The position numbers were made by a program, and so were the translations under genes. A stretch of 64,000 nt of DNA from DTCV01 sp964641155 (lineage in GTDB: Archaea; Thermoproteota; Thermoprotei_A; Sulfolobales; NBVN01): positions 62,001 through 126,000 of the forward strand of contig CAZXJO010000005.1 in NCBI GenBank assembly GCA_964641155.1, written 5' to 3'. The notes beneath the pieces are model-generated. The model was not told the origin of the DNA. It searched no databases and saw only the letters and a program-made list of their open reading frames with translations. Below, piece after piece: positions 16,810 through 25,187 of the stretch (positions are counted from its first letter, which is position 1; every line of letters begins with the position of its first letter).

Positions 16810-17040
16810 TTGAACTCCGAGATAGTGGTTGATGCGAGGTATAAGTCATGTCCAGGTCCGTTGCTGATGTTGGCTGAAGCGGTTAGGAAGGCTAAGCCAA
16901 GTCAGCTAATTAAGCTATTAGCCACAGACCCAGCAGCCCCTGAGGATGTTAGGGCGTGGGCTTCCAGTGTGGGTCATAAGATTATAAACATCAGTAAAGA
17001 AGGGGATACCTACCAAATAGTTGTGGAGGTTTTAGGTTGA
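16810..17040 (+). CDS. TusA-family sulfur carrier
   Basis: A small two-layer alpha/beta protein with the diagnostic CPGP motif (SCPGPLLMLAEAV), whose Cys accepts persulfide sulfur. The frame is open from a GTG at 16801, but that GTG is part of the GGTG Shine-Dalgarno, which is well placed for the TTG at 16810; that start gives 76 residues. Its end overlaps the cysteine desulfurase start by 4 bases. Context indicates that it takes sulfur from the adjacent desulfurase or exchanges it with the DsrE-like protein. Confidence 0.9.
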   Translation: MNSEIVVDARYKSCPGPLLMLAEAVRKAKPSQLIKLLATDPAAPEDVRAWASSVGHKIINISKEGDTYQIVVEVLG

Positions 17041-18275
17041 GCTACAGCGATGTTTCAAGACCTGTTAAAGAGCTGATCGAGGCCCACGGCACTCCTGGAA
17101 GGGAGGTTTACCTAGACCACGAAAACTCGGGCATGATATTCCCCGAAGCCCTGGAGGCCATGGTAGACGCTTATAGAGATGTTGGTAGGGGTCATCCATC
17201 GATATCCCACCTATTGGGTTGGAAGAGCTATCAAGCACTTTACGAAGCGTCTGAGAAAATCGCGGCCGCGATCAACTGCGCCCCCGACGAGTTAGTGTTC
17301 ACACACAGCGGTAGCGAGGCGAATAACTTAGCCATAATGGGCTCAGCAAACTCATCATCTGAGAGAAAGAAGATCGTAGTTTCAAGCATAGAGCATTTAA
17401 GCGTGTTATTCCCAGCGGAGAAGTGCATGAAATACGGCTACAGGGTCGTGAAGATACCAGTTAATGATGAAGGATACGTAGACCTTGATGCGTTATCGAA
17501 ACATGTGGATAAGGAGACTCTCATAGTGAGCGTGGCCGCCGTAAACCACGAAATAGGGACGATACAGGACTTGAAGGCTGTGAGGGACATAGTTAGGGAT
17601 AAAGACGAAGGCATTCTGATACATACCGACGCCTGCGACGCTCTAGGGAAGGTCCCGTTAGACGTAAAGAAACTCGACGTGGACCTCGCATCGTTCAGCA
17701 GTCATAAGGTGTACGGGCCTAAGGGTGCCGGGTCTCTGTATGTTAAGGAGGGAGTTAAGTTAAACCCCATAATTCACGGTCAGACCAGTACCCAAAAACT
17801 TTGGCCAGGGGTTGAAGACGTTCCTGCGATAGTAGGTTTCTCGAAAGCTGTTGAGGTAATTCACAGAAACTACGATTGCATCACCACCAAGATGACCGAC
17901 CTCAGAGACCGTCTAATTAATGGCATCTTGAACAGGGTTGAAGACACCATCCTTAACGGACCGAGGGGGAGAAGACGTGCACCGGACAACGTTAACGTCA
18001 GCTTCCTATACTGCGAAGGTGAGGCCTTAACGGTGGAATTAAGCATGAGAGGCATATACGTATCTAGCGGTAGTGCGTGCACGAGCCGCATACTAGAGCC
18101 TAGCCATGTACTCCTAGCAATAGGCCGTAGGTACGAGGAAGCCCATGGAAGCCTGCTGATGAAAACCTCACCATTCCACACAGTAGACGATGTAGACTAT
18201 GTCCTAGAAGTGCTGCCGAAGGCCGTTGGGAGGATTAGGGCTTTAAGTCCTGTTAAACGTGATACGGGGAGGTGA
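17037..18275 (+). CDS. Cysteine desulfurase (NifS/IscS-like)
   Basis: PLP enzyme that removes sulfur from cysteine. Class V aminotransferase fold of 412 residues. The PLP lysine lies in SSHKVYGPKG, the PLP-contacting His in VNHEIGT, and the catalytic Cys in SSGSACTS; the long loop is of the IscS type. TTG start overlaps the tusA stop. It overlaps the IscU-like frame only if that gene is read from its earliest possible start. Confidence 0.94.
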   Translation: MSYSDVSRPVKELIEAHGTPGREVYLDHENSGMIFPEALEAMVDAYRDVGRGHPSISHLLGWKSYQALYEASEKIAAAINCAPDELVFTHSGSEANNLAIMGSANSSSERKKIVVSSIEHLSVLFPAEKCMKYGYRVVKIPVNDEGYVDLDALSKHVDKETLIVSVAAVNHEIGTIQDLKAVRDIVRDKDEGILIHTDACDALGKVPLDVKKLDVDLASFSSHKVYGPKGAGSLYVKEGVKLNPIIHGQTSTQKLWPGVEDVPAIVGFSKAVEVIHRNYDCITTKMTDLRDRLINGILNRVEDTILNGPRGRRRAPDNVNVSFLYCEGEALTVELSMRGIYVSSGSACTSRILEPSHVLLAIGRRYEEAHGSLLMKTSPFHTVDDVDYVLEVLPKAVGRIRALSPVKRDTGR

Positions 18276-18279
18276 TGCA

Positions 18280-18795
18280 GTGTCAAGCCGCGTGCCACTG
18301 GCCTACGGTAGGAAGGTGATAGAAATCTTCAGAAATCCTAAGAATCTAGGTAGGATAGAGGGGGCGGACGCCGAGGCTCTCGCAGGCAGCCTAGCGTGCG
18401 GGGACATGATCGCCATGTATTTGAAGATTGATGAAGCTACGAAGAAAATCACTGACGCCAAGTTCGAGAGCTATGGGTGTGCGGCAAACATAGCTGCGGC
18501 AAGCATACTGACTGAGATGATTAAGGGGAAGAGCCTTCAGGATGCTTGGAAGATCTCATGGATGGATGTGTCCAACGAGTTAGGAGGGTTACCACCAGTT
18601 AAATACCACTGCGGGGTCCTGGCCGTTGGAGCTCTTAGAAGAGCTATTAGGGCATACTATGAGAAGAGGCCGAAACCTCAGTGGCTCCCTGAAGAACACA
18701 CTCAGGAGGAGAAGCACGCGTTGGAGGAGGAAATGCTCATGGAAGTACTGGCGAGTAAGATGAGGGCTCAGAAACAATCACGTGAAGGCACTTAA
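18280..18795 (+). CDS. IscU/NifU-type Fe-S scaffold protein
   Basis: Scaffold for Fe-S cluster assembly. Three conserved cysteines are present: LACGDM, YGCAANIAAAS and YHCGVLA, with the Asp after the first Cys. The C-terminus is a Glu-rich extension of about 35 residues not found in minimal IscU. The GTG at 18280 is chosen because GGAGGTG ends a few bases upstream; the frame is open from 18259. It directly follows the cysteine desulfurase, its expected sulfur donor. Confidence 0.92.
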   Translation: MSSRVPLAYGRKVIEIFRNPKNLGRIEGADAEALAGSLACGDMIAMYLKIDEATKKITDAKFESYGCAANIAAASILTEMIKGKSLQDAWKISWMDVSNELGGLPPVKYHCGVLAVGALRRAIRAYYEKRPKPQWLPEEHTQEEKHALEEEMLMEVLASKMRAQKQSREGT

Positions 18796-18828
18796 CAGAC
18801 GTTCGACTCAAAGACAACAATCACGTGA
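18774..18828. repeat. 12-base direct repeat upstream of the HTH gene
   Basis: ACAATCACGTGA occurs at 18774-18785 and 18817-18828, 43 bases apart (four helical turns). Each copy contains the palindrome TCACGTGA. The second copy ends 4 bases before the ATG at 18833. Confidence 0.6.
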
Positions 18829-18832
18829 TCAT

Positions 18833-19171
18833 ATGAGGTTGCCGTGTGAAACGGTTGGTAAACGACTGCTCCCTCTCCTGAGGGCGTACATAGCTAAGGA
18901 ACTACTCCAAGAGTACGGCCTTACCCAGACAGAAGCAGCTAGAAAGCTAGGCACAACCCAAGCAGCAATAAGTCAATACCTACACCATAAGCGCGGACTT
19001 AAAGACCTGGAAGCGTTTAAGGAGTCATCGAACCTAATTCAATCAATCGCGCATGAGATAGCCAGGGAAATGTATTTAGGTAATGTAAGTCCTGATGAAC
19101 TTTCGTTAACGCTCTGCAAACTATGCCTGATGATTAGGGAAAACCGGTGCAAGACAGGGAAGGCTACCTAG
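18833..19171 (+). CDS. HTH transcriptional regulator with C-terminal cysteines
   Basis: A 112-residue regulator. The helix-turn-helix is QTEAARKLGTTQAAISQYL, of the Xre/lambda-repressor-like archaeal group (COG2522-type). The start MRLPCETV and the tail LCKLCLMIRENRC contribute cysteines that could bind a metal or Fe-S cluster. The ATG at 18833 matches the family's usual opening; a GTG at 18782 would add 17 unlikely residues. Two copies of ACAATCACGTGA lie just upstream. As the last gene of the Fe-S island it is a candidate sensor of cluster status and autoregulator. Confidence 0.82.
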   Translation: MRLPCETVGKRLLPLLRAYIAKELLQEYGLTQTEAARKLGTTQAAISQYLHHKRGLKDLEAFKESSNLIQSIAHEIAREMYLGNVSPDELSLTLCKLCLMIRENRCKTGKAT

Positions 19172-19228
19172 GTATTGAGGCGGCACGAACACCGAACGGA
19201 GCCTCCCTAATTAAGGGTTTAGAACGAG

Positions 19229-19315
19229 TGGCGCCGGGGGCGGGATTCGAACCCGCGCGGGCTGTTGCCCACTGGCTCTCAAGGCCAGCCCCTTAGACCG
19301 CTCGGGCACCCCGGC
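19229..19315 (-). tRNA. tRNA-Ser (anticodon UGA)
   Basis: The minus strand folds as a class II tRNA. The acceptor stem GCCGGGG/CCCCGGC is followed by G and an encoded CCA. The anticodon arm is CTGGC-CTTGAGA-GCCAG with anticodon TGA. The long variable arm is GGGC-AACA-GCCC, and the T arm is GCGGG-TTCGAAT-CCCGC. The long variable arm and anticodon identify serine. No intron. A TATA element lies at 19345-19354. Confidence 0.96.
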
Positions 19316-19344
19316 TACGTCCTAAATTAGTTTGAGGTATGTTT

Positions 19345-19354
19345 AGTTAAATAT
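19345..19354 (-). promoter_or_regulatory. TATA box of tRNA-Ser
   Basis: On minus the sequence reads ATATTTAACT, centred about 35 bases upstream of the tRNA 5' end. This fits a transcript with a short 5' leader. Confidence 0.55.
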
Positions 19355-19376
19355 GTTTTGGGGCACGCTTTAGCCT

Positions 19377-20474
19377 TCACGAATCCCTCATTTTGTGTTT
19401 CCCCCACATCTTCGGGTAAGTTCCTGCCTCCATTATGACCCTCAAGTTCTTAAAAGCATAACCTCTCTCATTTTCGAGGATTTCCTTGGATGTCATAAGT
19501 GCTTTTCCCAACGCCACCAGTTCCCCTTTCAATGTGAAGATAGCTACTTTATCATCCCTGCTTATGTTGTCATGTAGTTTTACTATCCCAGGTACGGCTA
19601 GGTCAGCTCCGTGGGCTAAAGCATCCACCGCACCGTCAGATATTATGACTTTCGGCATGTGCGAGACCGCGTACTCCACCGGAAGTACATAGTTCATCAA
19701 AAGTGTCTCATCCTTTAACTCCCTGTAGAGGTAGGCCGCCTCTGATAACTTATGCATACTAACTAAGTTTTCATCCTCCTTGAAGGGCCCCGTTCTAATC
19801 CTCCTCAGCTCACGCATGTGCGAACCCACACCCAACACCTCACCGATGTCGTGGATCAGCTTCCTCACATATGTCCCATGCTCGCAGCTAACCATCATTA
19901 GGACGTAAGGGTACTTAATCTCCAGGACTTTAATACTGTAAATTTTCTTAACCCTGACAACTCTCTTAACGGACGACCGAACAGGTGGCTTCTGGTAAAT
20001 CTCCCCGACGAATTCGTTTATGGTATCCATTAACTTATCGGTAGCCACCCTCCTGTGCAGTTGCATTACCGCCACATACTCTTTATCAGCCAGCATCAAC
20101 ATGCCGACGGTTTTCGTTCCATGCCCTAAAGTCACAGGCAGTACTCCAGTTACCTTCGGATCTCCCCACCCAACCACCTACTGGTGGAAGGGTTCTAGGG
20201 TGCCTCCGTGAGCTGCCTTAGGCACATCGAGCAATGCCTTAATCCATGAGACTACCTCATGGCTGCTGGGTCCTGGCGGCTTATCAACGACCACCACCCC
20301 GTACTTCAGTCTCTGGCTTAAAGGCCTGAGGTGGGGGAGGCAGCCGTACCCCTCACCAGTGCTTTCATCCCTCTTAACCAACCAACTCCTGGTAACCCCA
20401 CCGTACGAATCCAAACTCATTATGAATTTAAAGCCTTCGGAGGTTAAATCCATAAAAACACCGAACCTGTGCAC
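19377..20474 (-). CDS. cbf5: Cbf5, H/ACA RNP pseudouridine synthase (two exons)
   Basis: Catalytic subunit of the archaeal H/ACA RNP; makes pseudouridine in rRNA and tRNA. Exon 1 is 20195-20474 (GTG start; an ATG at 20453 is possible) and exon 2 is 19377-20161. Unspliced, the frame hits TAG directly after HGGTL-EPFHQ. Removing 33 bases joins HGGTLDPKVTGV, restoring the catalytic Asp. Spliced length is about 354 residues, normal for Cbf5. Exon 1 has the TruB motif KYGVVVVDKPPGPSSHEV; exon 2 has SCEHGTYVRKLIHD and a C-terminal PUA domain. Introns at this very site are known in crenarchaeal cbf5 genes. Confidence 0.95.
20162..20194 (-). other. 33-base archaeal mRNA intron with bulge-helix-bulge
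   Basis: The RNA folds with a four-pair helix CCCU/GGGG flanked by two AGA bulges, then ACCC/GGGU, a UU/UU internal loop and CCACC/GGUGG closed by AGUA. Cutting between the second and third base of each bulge (after 20195 and after 20162 on minus) releases 33 bases and joins CTAG with ATCCG, giving Leu-Asp-Pro. The exon-exon outer helix is weak, as is usual for relaxed mRNA motifs. The tRNA splicing endonuclease and RtcB ligase (encoded at 32669-34129) would process it. Confidence 0.9.
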
Positions 20475-20490
20475 GGAGTTTTACGTGCTC

Positions 20491-20814
20491 TTAACTCGTT
20501 CCCTCCATCAAACTCTTAACCTTAAGTAATGCTTCCCTACTAACCTTAAGCCTTTCCTTCATGAATTCAACCAAATTCGACTCCTCTAGAGCCTTCATAA
20601 CTTCGTCATCCGAAGCCCCCTTCCCGATCTCGACCTTCCTCTCCAACGGTTCCAGGTGACGTATGTTGATACGCCTCCTCTTGACTCCCGTCAACTCCTT
20701 AGGACCAGTAACTACTACGTAATTGCTGTCAACCACGTCCACTATTACACACTTTCTTCCTGCTTCCCTGCCACGTAACTTAAGACATATCCGACCTACC
20801 TCTATAGCAGGCAT
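20491..20814 (-). CDS. rpl14e: Ribosomal protein L14e (eL14)
   Basis: 50S protein with an SH3-like KOW domain: GRICLKLRGREAGRKCVIVDVVD at the N-terminus and TGVKRRRINIRHLEPL. 107 residues, the archaeal length. It lies between cmk and cbf5, the standard archaeal order. Confidence 0.94.
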   Translation of the reverse strand: MPAIEVGRICLKLRGREAGRKCVIVDVVDSNYVVVTGPKELTGVKRRRINIRHLEPLERKVEIGKGASDDEVMKALEESNLVEFMKERLKVSREALLKVKSLMEGTS

Positions 20815-20847
20815 CCGAACCCACCCCTCTCAAATATTCAATGACCC

Positions 20848-21429
20848 TCATAAACTTTTTGACGTACACTTATTTAAGACTTTGTCAACCGCCGTCAAAG
20901 CTATGCTTAGGCATTCCTCAGGGGTGAAGGTGTGCGTGTTGATGATTATGTCAAAAACCGTATTGTCGTTGAGGTCCAAGCCGTACAGCGTTCTAAATCT
21001 GCGAGCCTCCGATTCCTCAACCCTCCTTATGATTCCTAAGGCCTCCTCATCACTTAGTGAGTCCCTCTTAGCGATCCTGCTGACCCTAACCTCAAGCGGT
21101 GCGATGACTGATATCCTTATGTGTGCGATGTCCTTCAAAATCCAAGCGGCTATATGCCCATCAACAACCACACCCCCCTTCAGGGCCTCAGCCCTAGCCT
21201 CACGGTCTATGGCAACGTCCACGCTGTGGTCCCTTTCAGCAATCGCAGCCATATCCACCAATGAAACCCCTAACCTCTCAGCCATCTTCCTGAAGAGCTC
21301 CCCCGAAGACACGTATCTCAAACCTAACACATTTGCCAAGGATTTAGCTAAAGTTGTCTTACCGCTGCCTGGCCTACCGCTCACCGCTATTACTAAGGAT
21401 TCCTTACTACACGCCTTCAAAAACCGCAC
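20848..21429 (-). CDS. cmk: Cytidylate kinase, archaeal type
   Basis: Phosphorylates CMP/dCMP with ATP. P-loop GRPGSGKTT near residue 18, LID-region arginines (RIAKRDSLSD and ARRFRTLYG) and the archaeal CMK end. 193 residues. The GTG at 21429 is the longest start; a TTG three codons in is also possible. Clustered with rpl34e and rpl14e as in most archaea. Confidence 0.94.
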   Translation of the reverse strand: MRFLKACSKESLVIAVSGRPGSGKTTLAKSLANVLGLRYVSSGELFRKMAERLGVSLVDMAAIAERDHSVDVAIDREARAEALKGGVVVDGHIAAWILKDIAHIRISVIAPLEVRVSRIAKRDSLSDEEALGIIRRVEESEARRFRTLYGLDLNDNTVFDIIINTHTFTPEECLSIALTAVDKVLNKCTSKSL

Positions 21430-21438
21430 CTGCTTAAA

Positions 21439-21708
21439 CTAAGCTCTAACACTTAACTTTATCAACAATTCAAGGCACTTATGGCAAAGGTAACCGCCGT
21501 AGGGTCTTTCCGTCCTCTTCTCAGTCTTGGAGGCCTTAACCATTCCCTTAGAACCACTGGCCACACCGTTCAAAGGTGAACCACACACACCACATTTAGG
21601 CACATCAGCCTTAAACCTACTGTGATGTACCCTAGCAACCCCTCCAGGCACCCTCACATATCTTCTGCGCTTACTGCCGGATTTTAAGCTGTAGGTCACC
21701 TCGGGCAC
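21439..21708 (-). CDS. rpl34e: Ribosomal protein L34e (eL34)
   Basis: 50S zinc-finger protein. Cysteines occur as CGVC (KCGVCGSPL) and CHKC (YLCHKCLE), the two zinc half-sites. 89 residues starting at a GTG. The basic N-terminus KSGSKRRRYVRVPGG is typical. Confidence 0.95.
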   Translation of the reverse strand: MPEVTYSLKSGSKRRRYVRVPGGVARVHHSRFKADVPKCGVCGSPLNGVASGSKGMVKASKTEKRTERPYGGYLCHKCLELLIKLSVRA

Positions 21709-21774
21709 ACCAAGAATATTAAAGCTATGGGCTTAAAACTCTGATCTCACACGCCCTAGGAGGGATGAGGTCCT

Positions 21775-22233
21775 TCATGCCTCGTAAACCCTCTCCATTG
21801 TTGACAGCCTGTTATGCAGTGGTTGATAGGCCAGGATGACAGCCAGGATGACTAGGAAAATGTTTAGCTGTTCATCGCCCAAAACTAAGAAGGGCAACTT
21901 TACCGGACTCCTAAACGTTATGGTTACTCCGTAACTGTTCGATATGGTAACCAGTGCCAGGTTTGACGCTGTGATCGCTACGAATATGCTGGTCCACATT
22001 ATGAAGAGATTTATCAGGAACACACTCCTAAGCTTTCTCTTAAGAACTTCATACCTACCTCTAACCATCCTCATCTTCTTGTCCTTAGGACTCATCTTAG
22101 ACGCTTTCTCGGTCAATTCCCTGATCTCCTGAAGGACTGAATCAACGCCTAACTTATTCAATATTAATCTTAGAAGTAGTGAGAACGGGAGGAATAAAGC
22201 CACCACCGTAAAGACATATAAGGCTAAGAACAT
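21775..22233 (-). CDS. DUF106 membrane protein (EMC3/TMCO1-like)
   Basis: A 152-residue membrane protein of the Oxa1 superfamily, archaeal relatives of EMC3/TMCO1, thought to help insert proteins into membranes. A transmembrane segment at residues 1-25 is followed by a charged coiled-coil region with KMSPKDKKMRMVRGR, then a hydrophobic segment (about 73-97) and a C-terminal one (about 122-138). It follows adkA and secY in the same operon, as in many archaea, which fits a partner role for the Sec translocon. Confidence 0.9.
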   Translation of the reverse strand: MFLALYVFTVVALFLPFSLLLRLILNKLGVDSVLQEIRELTEKASKMSPKDKKMRMVRGRYEVLKRKLRSVFLINLFIMWTSIFVAITASNLALVTISNSYGVTITFRSPVKLPFLVLGDEQLNIFLVILAVILAYQPLHNRLSTMERVYEA

Positions 22234-22234
22234 C

Positions 22235-22861
22235 TCATCCCCTTAATCCGACGATTAGGTTGAGTAGCTCAGAAGCGGTCTCTTCGACCTTACCCTCCCT
22301 ATTACGGATTATGTAGACTGAAGCGCCTACTAAGTTAGCGCTTGACACAGCAAACATCCTGTTCAACGTCAACAACTCCCTCAGCAGTGATTCATCGTTG
22401 TAGTCACTTCTCCTCCTCTCAACATCCCTAACTTGTCTGGACATTATTTCGTTAACATCTGCCTCAACGATGACCACGGAATCCGGTGAGAGGTGGGTAA
22501 TTACGTAGCCGGGAAGACCCGACCAATATCCAATACTTGTCCTCACCACCGCGTGTGTGTCAATGATGACTATGTGGTCTTCTTTACTGCCTGATTCCCT
22601 AATCCTCTTCAGTTCTTCCCCGATTCTCTCAGCAACCTCTTTCTGAACGACGCGTTGCACTGTAAGTGGTAGGGTTCTTATGTCATCCCTAGACTTCACT
22701 AATCCCTGAGCCTTTAAAGTTTCGAACATCAAATCACCGAAATTTATCAACCTTACCGAGTACCCTCTCGAAACCAACTCCTTCGTTACTATGCTGAGGA
22801 CTGTAGACTTACCTACACCGGGGATACCTACTACGATAAACGTCTTCAGCACGCCGCTCAC
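22235..22861 (-). CDS. adkA: Adenylate kinase, archaeal type
   Basis: Interconverts ATP and AMP with ADP. It has the archaeal AdkA P-loop GIPGVGKST (13-21) rather than the bacterial Adk form, and lacks the long LID. 208 residues, the usual size. The start overlaps the end of secY by 4 bases. Confidence 0.95.
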   Translation of the reverse strand: MSGVLKTFIVVGIPGVGKSTVLSIVTKELVSRGYSVRLINFGDLMFETLKAQGLVKSRDDIRTLPLTVQRVVQKEVAERIGEELKRIRESGSKEDHIVIIDTHAVVRTSIGYWSGLPGYVITHLSPDSVVIVEADVNEIMSRQVRDVERRRSDYNDESLLRELLTLNRMFAVSSANLVGASVYIIRNREGKVEETASELLNLIVGLRG

Positions 22862-24249
22862 TCACCTATGAACCTCTTAAGCAGTGGATATGCTTCCAAA
22901 GCCCTCTCATATGCTATGGTCGTGTAATACTGTTGTAGGATACCCACAGCAAGTAATATACCGGTGCCCGTACCGTAAGCGCTGAATATGTCAGCGGTAA
23001 GCGCCACCAACGCAACTATGATTGAACTCAGAACTGTTAGGGGGTAGATATACCTCGCCAGTAAAGACTCCAGGACTTTGGGGTTCCTCCTAATACCGGG
23101 TATTTCAAGACCTGCTTTTATCAAATTCTCAGCCTGGGCCGCTGGGTTTAAACCAGCTATCTCAACCCACATGTAACCAAACAATACGGCAAGACCTACT
23201 AGTAGGACGGAGTATACAAGCACCCTGAACGGGTTCAAGTAGATTTCCAGCAAAGAGTTCGGCGGTGCTAGGTACATGATCATAATTGATAGAGCATCAG
23301 ACAGCCAGGGCAACGAGTTAGCTAAGTGGGTGGATGATATGTTGTAGAACAGCATAAGGTCCGAGAAAAGTATGCCGACTAATAGTATGGGGATGTTAGT
23401 CACATAGAGGAACTGTAGGGGGACTTTGGCCCTAATACCCGGAGCTCTCTGGGTTGTTACAGGTATATTCACCTTAACGCTTTGCAGGTACACGAGAATT
23501 ATTGAGAGAACTAAGACGGTTACGAAGCCCGTTAACGATGGTAAGACCCTGTTCACCCCTTCAGTAAGGCCGTAGAACAACCTCTCACCACTTAACCCAC
23601 CCCCAAGAAGCCCTTGAACTAAGTATGGTATGAAGCCATGATATTCTTCTGTTCCCGGGACCTTCACCGGTGCGAAGATGTCCCACATGATGGTTCTGGC
23701 AACGCCCGCTAAAATGAACAGGCTAACTCCACTCCCTATACCCCAACCCTTCTGTATCGCTTCGTCGATAATTAATAAAATCAGTGCGCCTAGGAAGAAC
23801 TGCATGAAGATGGCTAAGGTGAAGAGCGGGTTCAACCTATAATACATTGCGAAACCCAAACTCTCAACAACCGCCACTATGATGGCTAAGCCCTTTTGTG
23901 ACTGCGTGAAAAGCTTGCGGTCCCCGGGATCGCTCATATCGATGTTAAGTATTTTAGCACCAACCAATATCTGGAGAATCAGACCAGCAGTAACTATAGG
24001 TCCGATGCCGAGTTGGGCAATAGTTCCCTGCTGCGAGGCGAAAACAACGTTTATCAATGCCGGTAATTGGATGCCTTGAATGTTGTAATTAGCCAGTGGG
24101 TAGACTATCACGCTTGCCATAGCGTAATAGATACCTAAAGCCGCGAACGTGAATAGAAGCCTGAACTTCAAATCAGGCCTTCTAGGAGGCCTAGGAGGTG
24201 ATGGTACGTAATCCCCCAACCCCGCGAAAAACTTTAAAACATTGACCAA
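22858..24249 (-). CDS. secY: Protein translocase subunit SecY (Sec61 alpha)
   Basis: Channel of the Sec translocon in the cytoplasmic membrane. 463 residues with about ten hydrophobic segments. The plug/TM2 region includes GTIAQLGIGPIVTAGLILQ, and GWGIGSGVSLFILAG and AQAENLIKAGLEIPGIR match the conserved cytosolic loops. It lies between rpl15 and adkA, the classic spc-operon position. Confidence 0.98.
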   Translation of the reverse strand: MVNVLKFFAGLGDYVPSPPRPPRRPDLKFRLLFTFAALGIYYAMASVIVYPLANYNIQGIQLPALINVVFASQQGTIAQLGIGPIVTAGLILQILVGAKILNIDMSDPGDRKLFTQSQKGLAIIVAVVESLGFAMYYRLNPLFTLAIFMQFFLGALILLIIDEAIQKGWGIGSGVSLFILAGVARTIMWDIFAPVKVPGTEEYHGFIPYLVQGLLGGGLSGERLFYGLTEGVNRVLPSLTGFVTVLVLSIILVYLQSVKVNIPVTTQRAPGIRAKVPLQFLYVTNIPILLVGILFSDLMLFYNISSTHLANSLPWLSDALSIMIMYLAPPNSLLEIYLNPFRVLVYSVLLVGLAVLFGYMWVEIAGLNPAAQAENLIKAGLEIPGIRRNPKVLESLLARYIYPLTVLSSIIVALVALTADIFSAYGTGTGILLAVGILQQYYTTIAYERALEAYPLLKRFIGE

Positions 24250-24261
24250 ATACTATTCCCC

Positions 24262-24711
24262 CTACCTCTTCGCGGTTAAAACTACCTCACCACCTGAGTC
24301 CTTAACCTTACTTATGGCGTTTTCAGTGGCTTTAGGCACTATCACCTTAACCTTCCCCTCTAAAACCCCTCTACCGAGCAGTTTGTCATATCCTAGAGCA
24401 GTTAAGTCCACCACTACTTTATCACCTTCGTACTCAGCCTTACCCTCCCTCACCAGCCTACGTACTAGTTCGTTGAGCTCGTCTAAGTTGATGGTGTTGT
24501 ACACGACCTTTAAGGAAGGAGGTCTGTTAAATCCGTGCTTTCCGTACCAGTCGGGGAAGTTTTTAATAACCCACGACCATTTATGCTTATGGAATCCCGC
24601 AGCCCCTCTTCCTCCCCTGCTCCCACTCTTCCTATGCTGTCCTATGCTCCCGTAGCCCTGGTTTCTAAATCCTCTGTACTTCCTGCTCTTCTTACCTCTC
24701 CTAACAACCAT
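24262..24711 (-). CDS. rpl15: Ribosomal protein L15 (uL15)
   Basis: 50S protein with a Gly/Arg/Lys-rich N-terminal extension and the signature GGRGAAGFHKHKW. 149 residues. Two bases separate it from rpl30. Confidence 0.97.
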   Translation of the reverse strand: MVVRRGKKSRKYRGFRNQGYGSIGQHRKSGSRGGRGAAGFHKHKWSWVIKNFPDWYGKHGFNRPPSLKVVYNTINLDELNELVRRLVREGKAEYEGDKVVVDLTALGYDKLLGRGVLEGKVKVIVPKATENAISKVKDSGGEVVLTAKR

Positions 24712-24713
24712 TA

Positions 24714-25184
24714 TCAGATCATCCTCCTAACCAACTCATTTATGTCAGTACCCCTATAGCCTAACTCACCGTGGGATTTATAAGGCCTCCTAACGCTCCT
24801 CTTAAAGCCTCCTTTAGGCGGTCTTAACCTAAAAACTGGTTCAACAGACTCGACCCTATGCCACAGTACTTTACAGTTGATTAAACTGTCAACTAGCTCA
24901 TCAAAGCTTGACAGATTGAATACGGTCTTCAGGTCTTCTTGGGTGATGGGCTTACCACCAACTAGCCTCCCCCTACGGATTATTAACTCCTTAAGAACTC
25001 CAGGACTCACCTCCCCCCAAGTAACCCAGCCCTTAACCACTTCCAACATCCCCTTAATGCTTTCGGAATCCGGGTATATGACTGCGTGGAACTTCCTGGA
25101 AAGCCTCAAGAGCTCCAAAGTTTTCTCAACGTCGGGTGGTACGCCCGACCTCCCCCTCAACCTAATCACTAACAACAGAGCCAT
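24714..25184 (-). CDS. rpl30: Ribosomal protein L30 (uL30)
   Basis: 50S protein; archaeal long form of 156 residues starting VIRLRGRSGVPPDVEKTLELL. The C-terminal FRLRPPKGGFKR motif is conserved. Confidence 0.96.
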   Translation of the reverse strand: MALLLVIRLRGRSGVPPDVEKTLELLRLSRKFHAVIYPDSESIKGMLEVVKGWVTWGEVSPGVLKELIIRRGRLVGGKPITQEDLKTVFNLSSFDELVDSLINCKVLWHRVESVEPVFRLRPPKGGFKRSVRRPYKSHGELGYRGTDINELVRRMI

Positions 25185-25187
25185 GAC

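Noticed and set aside
19377..20474. cbf5 as a frameshifted or decayed pseudogene
   Set aside because: The break is in frame, sits at a known intron site, folds as a bulge-helix-bulge, and its removal restores the catalytic motif exactly.
20723..21442. 239-codon plus-strand frame opposite cmk
   Set aside because: Antisense shadow of cmk and rpl14e; Ser/Thr/Leu-rich composition typical of reverse frames.
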